Source of the DNA: Halorarum salinum
GTDB lineage: Archaea > Halobacteriota > Halobacteria > Halobacteriales > Haloferacaceae
Length of the DNA stretch: 64,000 nt
Reading direction: 5' to 3'
Assembly (NCBI RefSeq): GCF_013402875.1
Contig: NZ_CP058579.1
Coordinates: forward strand, 372,001 to 436,000
Of this stretch, positions 9,138-16,441 are shown piece after piece. The notes below the pieces were generated by a model. It had not been told where the DNA came from. It made no database searches and saw nothing but the letters and a program-made list of their open reading frames with translations. The translations under genes were made by a program, and so were the position numbers. How positions within the stretch are numbered: the first letter of the stretch is position 1; every line of letters begins with the position of its first letter.

Positions 9138-9341
9138 ATGCCGGATCCCTCCCGTCTCCGCGACAGCACGCAGATCGTCCTCCCCTGTGACGCGCTCGAC
9201 CCCGTCCGGGCGGACGTGGAGGCGGATTTCACCGTCACGGTGTTCCGAGAGGGCGACGCGATGTGCCGGATCATCGGCAGCCCCGTGGAGATCAAGGCCG
9301 TCTCCAACTACCTCTCCCGGCACGGCGTCAACGTGCCGTGA
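9138..9341 (+). CDS. Small conserved haloarchaeal protein (VNG_1110C-like)
   Basis: A 67-residue soluble protein with one compact alpha/beta-looking domain. The pattern (TQIVLPCDAL, FTVTVFREGD, CRIIGSPVEIKAVSNYL) resembles, from memory, the VNG_1110C family of small haloarchaeal proteins of unknown role. The C-terminal half IIGSPVEIKAVSNYLSRHG looks like a helix-capped ligand-binding motif, but no function can be given. It precedes the oxidase cluster by about 150 nt and is divergent from the DRG gene. Confidence 0.75.
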   Translation: MPDPSRLRDSTQIVLPCDALDPVRADVEADFTVTVFREGDAMCRIIGSPVEIKAVSNYLSRHGVNVP

Positions 9342-9488
9342 ACGGCGGCGTGGCGGATGGGCATCGCGTGGCGGACGAGCGCCGCCCGGTTCGGGGCGCG
9401 TCGACGGGGGACGTGCGCCCCGGGCACGTCGAACGTGCCCGCCGTACGACACCGACAGCCTTTGATGCGACCGGGCGTAACTCCGGGC

Positions 9489-9866
9489 ATGGACGAGAAC
9501 CCGGGCCTCAGCGACCAGTACCGGATGGCCAGCCCGTGGCCGCTGTTCGTCGCGCTCGGACTGCCCATCGCGGAACTGGGGCTGCTGTTCGGGATCATCC
9601 CGCTCGCGGTCGGCGGGGTCCTCCTGTTCGGCGGCTCCATCGCCGGAATGGTCACCGAGTCCGGCTACGCCTCGACGGCGTGGCGCGCGCTCGCCGTCGT
9701 CGCGCTGTTCGCGATGGCGCTCGGCGCCGCGCTGGTGTACGCCGACCCGGCGACCGAGGTCGCGCTCGCCCCGCGCGGGTACGCCACCGTCGGCGCCGGA
9801 CTGCTCATGCTGCTGGCGGGCGTCGCGGGCGAACTGTTCGACTACGAGTCCGAAATCGCCGCCTGA
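9489..9866 (+). CDS. Oxidase-cluster membrane protein
   Basis: A 125-residue protein with four predicted membrane segments (about residues 15-35, 38-60, 66-85 and 92-112) and a short polar N-terminus (MDENPGLSDQYRMASPWP). Proteins with this N-terminal DQYRxASPWP pattern commonly sit beside haloarchaeal cytochrome oxidase genes and are called cox cluster proteins; an assembly or accessory role is inferred from that context alone. An upstream extension is possible in frame, but this ATG gives the family N-terminus. Confidence 0.75.
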   Translation: MDENPGLSDQYRMASPWPLFVALGLPIAELGLLFGIIPLAVGGVLLFGGSIAGMVTESGYASTAWRALAVVALFAMALGAALVYADPATEVALAPRGYATVGAGLLMLLAGVAGELFDYESEIAA

Positions 9867-9968
9867 ACGGTCCGTACACCTCGATCGGCGCGGTCCCCCG
9901 CCCCGGCGCGCGAACGGCAGGCGGTTCGGCCTCGGCTGGAGCGAACCGACAAGGTATTTTGGCCGCGC

Positions 9969-9981
9969 TGTGCAAAGCACA
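9969..9981. promoter_or_regulatory. Short hairpin just upstream of the DUF6684-type gene
   Basis: TGTGC-AAA-GCACA is a perfect 5-bp inverted repeat with a 3-nt loop. It ends 3 nt before the ATG at 9985 and lies just after the TATA-like TATTTTGG at about 9953-9960. It would sit at or near the transcription start, so it may be an operator or part of a very short leader. Confidence 0.4.
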
Positions 9982-9984
9982 CCT

Positions 9985-10368
9985 ATGGCAACCATCTTCG
10001 ACAGGGAGACCCTGCTGGACCTGACGGTCAACGTCATCCCGCTGGGCATGATCCTGATCTTCGGCGTCGGGTACCTCATCTTCAACCCGTGGGCCGACGA
10101 CGGTCTCTTCGGCAACCTCCTCATGATCGGCCTGCACGCGGTCCCGTTCATCGGCCTCCTCGTCCTGACGTACGTCTCCGGGAAGGCGATCGCGGGCGAC
10201 GAGCAGCGCTCGTCGGTGTACCACCAGGGCCAGGCGGCCGTCCGGGGTGCCGAGGAGAAGCACGCCGTCGAGGGGTCGGCCGAGGACGGGTCGAGCGCCG
10301 CCGGGGCCGAGACGACCGGGGAGGCCGAGTCGACCGTCACCGAGGGCGAGACGGCCCCCGAGCAGTAA
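9985..10368 (+). CDS. Small two-helix membrane protein (DUF6684-like), oxidase cluster
   Basis: A 127-residue protein with two membrane helices (about 16-36 and 47-66) followed by a long acidic, Glu/Ala/Thr-rich tail (from residue about 75). It resembles the DUF6684 proteins found next to haloarchaeal heme-copper oxidases. The start at 9985 (MATIFDRETLLDL) is preferred over an upstream GTG at 9970 because the TATA-like TATTTTGG lies about 28 nt before it and the family begins this way. It lies 114 nt before the oxidase subunit, in the same direction. Confidence 0.75.
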   Translation: MATIFDRETLLDLTVNVIPLGMILIFGVGYLIFNPWADDGLFGNLLMIGLHAVPFIGLLVLTYVSGKAIAGDEQRSSVYHQGQAAVRGAEEKHAVEGSAEDGSSAAGAETTGEAESTVTEGETAPEQ

Positions 10369-10443
10369 CGCCGGGCGGTAGCTCCGGTTCCCCGAGGGGC
10401 CCGCGGGCCCCGACGCCCGTCGCCGTCCGGCCGTCGCGCCCGA

Positions 10444-10474
10444 CTCGAATCTTTCTTGTGCCTCCGAATTCGAG
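10444..10474. promoter_or_regulatory. Inverted repeat bracketing the oxidase promoter
   Basis: CTCGAAT (10444-10450) and ATTCGAG (10468-10474) form a perfect 7-bp inverted repeat 17 nt apart. The weak TATA-like ATCTTTCTT lies between the arms, about 30 nt before the ATG at 10483. The placement suits an operator that controls the oxidase gene; no cognate regulator is identified, although a winged-helix gene lies downstream at 12555. Confidence 0.4.
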
Positions 10475-10482
10475 TTCCTCCC

Positions 10483-12249
10483 ATGCAGTTAACCGGCCAA
10501 CTCCTGTTGACGGTGCTCATGGGGGCGTTCCTCGTGGGCGTGGCCGTCTTCCTCGCGCGGGTGGAGGACTGGCGGTCGTACACCCCGCTGGGTGCCGGCG
10601 GGGCCGTCGGCGACTCGGGCTACGTCCACCGCGAGAAGCCCGCCGGGTTCATCCGGTGGCTCACGACGGTCGACCACAAGGACATCGGGCTCCTCTACGG
10701 GCTCTACGGGACCATCGCGTTCCTCGTCGGCGGGCTGATGGTGATGCTCATGCGCGCGGAACTCACCACGCCCGAGACGGAGGTGCTGGGCTCGGCGACG
10801 TTCTACAACTCGCTGATGACGAGCCACGGCATCACGATGCTGTTCCTGTTCGGGACGCCCATCATCGCCGCGTTCGCGAACTACCTCATCCCGCTGCTCA
10901 TCGACGCGGACGACATGGCGTTCCCGCGCATCAACGCCATCGCGTTCTGGCTGCTGCCGCCGGGCGCGCTGCTCATCTGGGCCGGGTTCTTCCCGCTCCC
11001 GGACGTCATCCCCGCCCAGACGGGCTGGACGATGTACCCGCCCATCTCCGCCGGCGTCGGCAACGGGAACCAGGCGAACGTCGGCGTCGACCTGATGATG
11101 CTCGGACTCCACCTCACCGGGGTCTCGGCGACGATGGGCGCCATCAACTTCATCACGACCATCTTCACCGAGCGCGACGAGCGGGTCACCTGGGCGAACC
11201 TCGACATCTTCTCGTGGACCATCCTCACCCAGTCGGGGCTCATCCTGTTCGCGTTCCCGCTGCTCGGGAGCGCCCTGGTCATGCTGCTGCTCGACCGGAA
11301 CTTCGGCACGACGTTCTTCACCGTCGGCGGGGGCGATCCGATCCTCTGGCAGCACCTGTTCTGGTTCTTCGGCCACCCCGAGGTGTACATCCTCGTGTTG
11401 CCGCCGATGGGGATCGTGAGCTACGTCCTGCCGCGGTTCGCCGGGCGGAAGCTGTTCGGGTTCAAGTTCGTCGTCTACTCGACGCTGGCGATCGGCGTGC
11501 TCTCGTTCGGCGTCTGGGCCCACCACATGTTCGCCACGGGCATCGACCCGCGCCTCCGCGCGAGCTTCATGGCCGTCTCGCTCGCCATCGCCATCCCGAG
11601 CGCGGTGAAGACGTTCAACTGGATGACGACGATGTGGAACGGGAAGCTCCGGCTCACCGCGCCAATGCTGTTCTGCATCGGCTTCGTCTCCAACTTCATC
11701 ATCGGCGGCGTCACCGGGGTGTTCCTCGCGTCGGTGCCCGTCGACCTGGTGCTCCACGACACGTACTACGTCGTCGGTCACTTCCACTACATCGTGATGG
11801 GCGCCATCGCCTTCGCCGGCTTCGCCGGCATCTACTACTGGTTCCCGCTCGTCACCGGGCGCTGGTACCAGCGCCGCCTCGCGAAGATCCACTTCTGGCT
11901 GTTCATGGCCGGCACGAACGTGACGTTCTTCGCGATGGTGCTGCTGGGATACGGCGGCATGCCCCGCCGGTACGCGACGTACCTGCCCCAGTTCGCCACG
12001 CTCCACCAGATCGCCTCCCTCGGCGCGCTCATGCTGTTCGTCGGCGGGATCGTCTGGGTGTACAACCTGGGCATCTCGTGGATGGAGGGGCCCCGTGTGC
12101 AGAGCGGCGACCCGTGGCGGCTCTCGGAGAACGACCTCAACACGGCCGAGTGGGACTGGTTCGACCGCAGGCGCGAGACCGCGGTCGCCGACGGCGGCCG
12201 GGGGGACGACGACCCCGCGACCGGCGGCGGACGCGACGACGGGAACTGA
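10483..12249 (+). CDS. coxA: Heme-copper oxidase subunit I, A-type
   Basis: A 588-residue catalytic subunit of a terminal oxidase, membrane-embedded, reducing oxygen at the heme/CuB centre. A first extra membrane helix precedes the family start WLTTVDHKDIGLLYGLYG. Visible ligands: His in TSHGITMLF (low-spin heme), the CuB His plus cross-link Tyr in GHPEVYI (the Glu there is the A-family D-channel residue), the His pair in WAHHMFATGID, and the VGHFHYIVMG heme ligands. The C-terminus is an acidic Gly/Asp tail. No subunit II or III gene adjoins it; only the two small membrane proteins upstream and a 28-residue peptide downstream do. The start at 10483 (MQLTGQLLL) opens the extra helix; an earlier ATG at 10456 would add nine non-family residues. 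Confidence 0.95.
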   Translation: MQLTGQLLLTVLMGAFLVGVAVFLARVEDWRSYTPLGAGGAVGDSGYVHREKPAGFIRWLTTVDHKDIGLLYGLYGTIAFLVGGLMVMLMRAELTTPETEVLGSATFYNSLMTSHGITMLFLFGTPIIAAFANYLIPLLIDADDMAFPRINAIAFWLLPPGALLIWAGFFPLPDVIPAQTGWTMYPPISAGVGNGNQANVGVDLMMLGLHLTGVSATMGAINFITTIFTERDERVTWANLDIFSWTILTQSGLILFAFPLLGSALVMLLLDRNFGTTFFTVGGGDPILWQHLFWFFGHPEVYILVLPPMGIVSYVLPRFAGRKLFGFKFVVYSTLAIGVLSFGVWAHHMFATGIDPRLRASFMAVSLAIAIPSAVKTFNWMTTMWNGKLRLTAPMLFCIGFVSNFIIGGVTGVFLASVPVDLVLHDTYYVVGHFHYIVMGAIAFAGFAGIYYWFPLVTGRWYQRRLAKIHFWLFMAGTNVTFFAMVLLGYGGMPRRYATYLPQFATLHQIASLGALMLFVGGIVWVYNLGISWMEGPRVQSGDPWRLSENDLNTAEWDWFDRRRETAVADGGRGDDDPATGGGRDDGN

Positions 12250-12366
12250 CGGACGGTCGGGAAGCGCGGGTCCGGCGGCGGTCGTTTTTCGGGCGGTGCG
12301 TCCCGCCGAACAGTCACGCCGCCGTAACGGGGCGAGCCGACCGTCGCGACCGTCGCCGCCGGGTGG

Positions 12367-12453
12367 CTACACCAGGACGAGGACGAGGCCGGTAGCGAAC
12401 ATGAGGAGGGCGATGCCGCCGAGGATGACGCCGAGCAGGTCCTTGTCGCTCAC
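12367..12453 (-). CDS. Putative 28-residue single-pass membrane peptide
   Basis: Begins with GTG at 12453 and reads MSDKDLLGVILGGIALLMFA followed by a short Leu/Val tail to a TAG. The pattern is a charged N-terminus plus one membrane helix. Small one-helix peptides are frequent subunits of respiratory complexes, and this one lies directly behind the oxidase gene on the opposite strand, so a role there is possible. Support is only compositional and positional. Confidence 0.45.
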   Translation of the reverse strand: MSDKDLLGVILGGIALLMFATGLVLVLV

Positions 12454-12554
12454 GACGGGGACTGGGGGCGGCGGCGGCAAAGACCCGTCGTTCCGGCCGG
12501 CGCCGTCGACCGACGTACCCCTGCCGGCCGGGCGCGTCGAGCGGCCTCGACTCG

Positions 12555-13109
12555 TCAGTTCGGGCTCCCACGCCAGGCCGTCGGCCAGTACCGGTCCACG
12601 AACCTGTAGACAGTTCCGACCGGCCGGGGGGCGTCCTCGGACTCCCCTCCCCGCTCGTCCCGTGTAGCCTCGGCCGGGTCGAGCGACAGGTAGGCGAACA
12701 GCCGGGCCGCCCCCGGCCCGAGTTCGACGTCCCCGCGGTCCCGGTCGTAGTCGATCACGTTCGCGTCGTCGAGTTTCGGGAGGTGACACTGGTACAGACC
12801 GATGTACACGCGCTTTCGCTGGTCCGAGGAGAGGTGGCCGGGATCGGTCCCGTTCTCCTTCGAGGCGATGTGCTCCGCGAGCTCGCCGATGGTCGTGCTC
12901 CCTCCCTCCTCGTCCAGTTTCTCCAGTATCTCACACCGGCGCTCCGCCGACAGCAACTCGAAGACGCGACCCCTGGAGAGCCCCGTCGGCCCCTCCTCGG
13001 ACGTCTCCGACGGCCCGGACGGCCGTTCGGCCGTCGGCTCCGCCTCAGCGTCCGTCTCGGTCGTCCGCGAACTCGCTCCCGCCGTCTCGACCCTGGATAG
13101 TGCACTCAT
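12555..13109 (-). CDS. Winged-helix transcriptional regulator, DUF7344-like
   Basis: A 184-residue protein with a polar Ser/Glu/Pro-rich N-terminus (1-45) and a winged-helix domain (about 48-145). The sequence LSAERRCEILEKLDEEGGST, then IGELAEHIASKENG, then RKRVYIGLYQCHLPKLDDANVI with an acidic wing, is the standard haloarchaeal DUF7344 pattern. It probably binds DNA in the cytosol; ligand and targets are unknown. A near-perfect 22-bp palindrome at 13244-13265 in the divergent spacer is a candidate target or self-regulatory site. Confidence 0.85.
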   Translation of the reverse strand: MSALSRVETAGASSRTTETDAEAEPTAERPSGPSETSEEGPTGLSRGRVFELLSAERRCEILEKLDEEGGSTTIGELAEHIASKENGTDPGHLSSDQRKRVYIGLYQCHLPKLDDANVIDYDRDRGDVELGPGAARLFAYLSLDPAEATRDERGGESEDAPRPVGTVYRFVDRYWPTAWRGSPN

Positions 13110-13243
13110 GAGTTACCCCTTTCATGGAACCCGTGACCTCGAGCAGGTTCGGGGGGCCGTCCCGTCGAGCCGACCCCGTACTCGAACCACGTACCATACA
13201 CCCCATGGCACGATACCGAACCACAAATGTCTGTGTGAGACGC

Positions 13244-13265
13244 GCGTCAGACGATCGTCCGACGC
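13244..13265. promoter_or_regulatory. 22-bp near-perfect palindrome in a divergent promoter region
   Basis: The centre GACGATCGTC is a perfect 10-bp palindrome, flanked by GCGTC on the left and GACGC on the right with one unpaired base on each side. It lies between the divergent regulator gene (start 13109) and the membrane-protein gene (start 13355), about 60-80 nt upstream of the latter's TATA-like box. This is the geometry of a dimeric regulator operator. Confidence 0.5.
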
Positions 13266-13354
13266 GGCCGCGTTCGACCCGATCGGCCGGCTCGAACGGT
13301 CGAACGCGGGTTCGAGAGCACAAGCCATATTCGCGGGGCGGGCGAACGCCGACC

Positions 13355-13639
13355 GTGACCGAACCCGACGTCGGATCGATGCGCCGAACGGGAGGGCGGC
13401 GGCTTGTCCTCGTGCTGTACGCCCTGCTGGTCTTCGTCGGCGGGGCCGCCGGCGTGCTCGTCTCCGTGTTCGTCGAGGGGCTCTCCGCGCCCAGGCTGTT
13501 CGGCCTGATCGCGCTGCCGGTCTCGACGGTCGGGTTCGCCGCCTACGGGGCCGTCACCGTCGCGGTCCTCCTCGGCGTCCCGCTCCTGCTCGTCGCGTAC
13601 GTCTCCGCGGACATCGACGACGCCCCCGACGACGGGTGA
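13355..13639 (+). CDS. Small membrane protein, unknown family
   Basis: A 94-residue protein with a basic N-terminus (RRTGGRR) and two to three membrane segments (about 17-37, 46-66 and 68-86), ending with an acidic tail. The GTG at 13355 is chosen because CATATT at 13325-13330 lies about 27 nt upstream, the spacing for a leaderless start. An in-frame ATG at 13379 would remove eight residues. Function unknown. Next gene downstream is UspA, with its own promoter. Confidence 0.65.
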   Translation: MTEPDVGSMRRTGGRRLVLVLYALLVFVGGAAGVLVSVFVEGLSAPRLFGLIALPVSTVGFAAYGAVTVAVLLGVPLLLVAYVSADIDDAPDDG

Positions 13640-13726
13640 TGCGTCCGGGTTCCACCGCGGTCCGGACGCCGGCGGGACGGTCAGTTCGGCGAAAGGACTA
13701 ATCCTCGCCGGGGAGAGCGTGCGGAC

Positions 13727-14128
13727 ATGTACCACGTCGTACTCGGCGTCGACGAGAACGAGGACCGGGCGGAGGCGGGGGCTCGGGCGGTCACGAACCT
13801 CCCCGGCGACCCCGGCGAGAAGCGCGTGACGCTGCTCCACGTCTTCCAGGACAACCCCAGCGGCGCGTCGGCGACGCAGGTGGCCTCGGTCCGCGCGGCC
13901 GAGGACGTGCTGGAGGCGGCCGGCGTCGCGGTCGAGATCGACGAGTCGAGCGGCGATCCGGCCGAGGCCATCCTCGAACTCGCCGAGGAGGGCGACGCCG
14001 ACGTGATCGTCGTCGGCGGGCGCAAGCGCTCGCCGGCTGGCAAGGCGCTGTTCGGCAGCGTCACCCAGACGGTCATCCTCAACGCCGACCGGCCGGTGAT
14101 GGTGACCGGGATGACGACCGGGGCGTGA
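13727..14128 (+). CDS. Universal stress protein, single UspA domain
   Basis: A 133-residue single-domain UspA protein, cytosolic. The ATP-binding signature is present as GGRKRSPAGKALFGSV (about residues 104-119, the G-x2-G-x9-G-S/T pattern), and VVLGVDENED marks the first strand and Asp. Such proteins usually dimerise and respond to stress; the specific role is unknown. A TATA-like ACTAATCC lies about 27 nt before the ATG, indicating its own leaderless transcript. Confidence 0.9.
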   Translation: MYHVVLGVDENEDRAEAGARAVTNLPGDPGEKRVTLLHVFQDNPSGASATQVASVRAAEDVLEAAGVAVEIDESSGDPAEAILELAEEGDADVIVVGGRKRSPAGKALFGSVTQTVILNADRPVMVTGMTTGA

Positions 14129-14190
14129 CCGAGGGCGGCGGCCGGCCGTCGAACCGCGACGGGGAACGCGGACGGATGGGACGGGTCTAC

Positions 14191-14883
14191 TCAGCTCCGG
14201 CCGTCGGCCCGCGCCAGCAGGTCCGCGAACTCGCCGGGCCGTAGCCGGCCGCTCTCCCGGGCCGCGAGGTCGCCGTCGCGGAACACGAGCGTCGTCGGCG
14301 CCGCGTCCACCGCGAACGCCTCGCGGAACGCGTCCGCCGATCCGCCGTCGATGCCGGCGACCGCGCCGTTCGCCGGAAGCCGGTCGAGCAGCGCGTCGAG
14401 GTCCCCCTTCATCCGGTCGCAGGGTGCACAGTCCCGACGCCAGACGAACAGGACGGCGTCGGGGTGGTCCGCGAGGAACGACTCGTAGTCGTCGTCCGCG
14501 AGTTCGCGCTGGCCGACCGGGACCGGCGAGGGCGGCGCCACCTCGACGACGATGGCCGCCATCGTCGCCAGTTCGACGGGCGGGGGCGACTCCTCGAGGA
14601 ACGACCCAAGCGCGAGGTAGGCGGCCAGTTCCGCCCGGGTGACGCCGAGCTCCTCGATGCGCGTCGCCGCCTCCGCCTCGTCGACGTCGAACACCTCCGC
14701 GACCGTCCCGCGGAACCGTTCGTCGTCGACCTCCAGGTACGTGTCGCGGTACACCGCGTGGACCGACTCGAACGGCCGGGTCGCCGTCAGTTCGCCGTCG
14801 GGCGCCTCGTCGACGACGCCGGCGTCGACGAGCCGGTCCAGCAGCGCCTCGGGCTCCACGTCCGCGGGTGGAGCGTCGCTCAT
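14191..14883 (-). CDS. Thioredoxin-like protein, last gene of the ABC operon
   Basis: A 230-residue acidic protein. The C-terminal part (about 120-230) has a thioredoxin fold with WRRDCAPCDRMKG, a CxPC-type active site, and later AAPTTLVFRDGD with the cis-Pro region. The N-terminal part (about 1-110) is an all-helical-looking domain I do not recognise, with an internal TATRPFESVHAVYRDTYLE segment. Its start overlaps the stop of the upstream ATPase gene by 4 nt (ATGA), so it is translated as part of the transporter operon. Why a thiol protein travels with this transporter is unclear; the binding protein carries several cysteines it could act on only if exported, and no signal peptide is seen. 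Confidence 0.8.
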   Translation of the reverse strand: MSDAPPADVEPEALLDRLVDAGVVDEAPDGELTATRPFESVHAVYRDTYLEVDDERFRGTVAEVFDVDEAEAATRIEELGVTRAELAAYLALGSFLEESPPPVELATMAAIVVEVAPPSPVPVGQRELADDDYESFLADHPDAVLFVWRRDCAPCDRMKGDLDALLDRLPANGAVAGIDGGSADAFREAFAVDAAPTTLVFRDGDLAARESGRLRPGEFADLLARADGRS

Positions 14884-15686
14884 ACGCCGAGGTACCGCTC
14901 GCGGATCTCCTCGTCGCCCCGGAGCTCCTCGGCGCCGCCGGCGAACACCAGTTCGCCCTGGTCGAGCACGTACGCCCGGTCGGCGATGTTCATCGCGGCG
15001 ACGGCGTTCTGCTCGACGAGCAGGATGGTCTTGCCCGAGTCGGCGATGCGCTGGATGGCGCTCTCGACCGAGGCGATGATCTGGGGCGCGAGCCCCTCGT
15101 ACGGCTCGTCGAGCATCAGCAGGTCGGTCTGCTGTTTCAGCGTGCGGGCGATCGCGAGCATCTGCTGTTCGCCGCCCGAGAGGGTGCCGGCCCGCTGGTC
15201 GGCACGCTCCTCCAGGCGCGGGAACTCCTCGTACACCTCCGCGGTGGTCATCCCGCCCTCGCCCATCGTGACGCTCCGACCGACCGTGTTCGACCGGTTG
15301 CGCGCCACGTCCGCGAGGTGGAGGTTCTCCTCGACCGAGAGGTTCGGGAAGATGCGCCGCTCCTCGGGCACCAGCGCGATGCCCATGGAGGAGACGTCCT
15401 CGGTGGCCGCGTCGGTGATGTCCTCGCCCCGGAACCGGATCTGCCCGCTCCTGACGTCCGGGGGACGCGCGCCCGCGATGGCGCGGAGCGTCGTCGTCTT
15501 CCCGGCGCCGTTGCGCCCGAGCAGCGTGCACACCTCGCCCTCCTCGACGTGCACCGAGAGGTCCCGGAGGATGTGGCTCTGGTCGTAGTAGGCGTCCACC
15601 CCCTCGAGGGTGAGCAGGTGCTCGTCGGTATCGGCCGCCTCGGTCGCGGCCGCGCTGGCGACGTCCGCCTCGGCCGGGGGGCTCAA
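14880..15686 (-). CDS. livF: Branched-chain amino acid type ABC transporter ATPase (LivF-like)
   Basis: A 268-residue ATP-binding subunit. After a 20-residue Ala/Glu-rich extension it shows LLTLEGVDAYYDQSHILRDL, Walker A GRNGAGKTTT, the LivF-like EERRIFPNLSVEENL, ABC signature LSGGEQQM, Walker B LLMLDEP and the switch His replaced in position by LLVEQN, as is usual for LivF. No ATG or GTG precedes the domain in frame. The TTG at 15684-15686 overlaps the TGA of livG (TTGA) and is the only start that leaves the domain intact, so a TTG start with translational coupling is inferred. Confidence 0.92.
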   Translation of the reverse strand: MSPPAEADVASAAATEAADTDEHLLTLEGVDAYYDQSHILRDLSVHVEEGEVCTLLGRNGAGKTTTLRAIAGARPPDVRSGQIRFRGEDITDAATEDVSSMGIALVPEERRIFPNLSVEENLHLADVARNRSNTVGRSVTMGEGGMTTAEVYEEFPRLEERADQRAGTLSGGEQQMLAIARTLKQQTDLLMLDEPYEGLAPQIIASVESAIQRIADSGKTILLVEQNAVAAMNIADRAYVLDQGELVFAGGAEELRGDEEIRERYLGV

Positions 15687-16441
15687 AGCTCCACCCCCCC
15701 GAGGTACGCCTCCTGGACCGCCGCGTCGCCCTGTACCTCCTCGGGCGTCCCGTCGGCGATGATCTCGCCACGGTTCAACACGAGGATGCGGTCGGAGATG
15801 CTGAAGATGACTTCCATGTCGTGTTCCACGAGGATGAACGTGAGTCCGAGCTGCTCCTTGACCTCCTCGATGAGTTCGACCGTGTCGCTCGTCTCGTCGG
15901 GGGACATGCCCGCGGTCGGCTCGTCCATCAGGAGGAGGTCGGGTTCGCTCGCGAGCGCGATGCCGAGTTCGAGCCTGCGCTTGTCGCCGTACGGGAGGTC
16001 CTCGGCCGGCACGTCCCGCTGGCCGTGGAGGCCGACCGATTCGAGCGTCTCCCGGGTCAGTTCGGCGACGGCCGGGTAGCGGTCCCGGTGGCGCAGGAAG
16101 TTGAACCGGAACGAGCCGTGTTCGGCCGCGAGCGCGGCGATCTCCGCGTTCTCCCGGACGGTCAGCTCCGGGAAGATGGATGCGGTCTGGAACGACTTGC
16201 TGATGCCGCGCTGGACCACCTCGTGTGGCTTCTTCCCGAGGATCGACTCGCCCTTGAACCGGACATCGCCCGCGGTGGGTTCGAGCCGGCGGGTGACGAG
16301 GTTGATGAGCGTCGACTTGCCGGCCCCGTTCGGGCCGATGATGGAGACGCGCTCGCCCTCCTCGACGTCGAAGGTGACGTCGTCGGTGGCGACGAGGCCG
16401 CCGAACTCCTTCGTGAGGCCGTCGAGTTCGAGCAGCGTCAT
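15683..16441 (-). CDS. livG: Branched-chain amino acid type ABC transporter ATPase (LivG-like)
   Basis: A 252-residue ATPase subunit: Walker A GPNGAGKST, LivG-type SFQTASIFPELTVRENAEI, signature region LPYGDKRRLELG (the Ser-Gly of the canonical signature is replaced by Tyr-Gly, common in LivG), Walker B LLLMDEPTAG and switch His in VEHDMEV. It pairs with LivF to drive the LivHM permeases. Its start shares one base with the stop of livM (TGATG) and its end overlaps livF, so the three are translationally coupled. Confidence 0.95.
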   Translation of the reverse strand: MTLLELDGLTKEFGGLVATDDVTFDVEEGERVSIIGPNGAGKSTLINLVTRRLEPTAGDVRFKGESILGKKPHEVVQRGISKSFQTASIFPELTVRENAEIAALAAEHGSFRFNFLRHRDRYPAVAELTRETLESVGLHGQRDVPAEDLPYGDKRRLELGIALASEPDLLLMDEPTAGMSPDETSDTVELIEEVKEQLGLTFILVEHDMEVIFSISDRILVLNRGEIIADGTPEEVQGDAAVQEAYLGGVEL

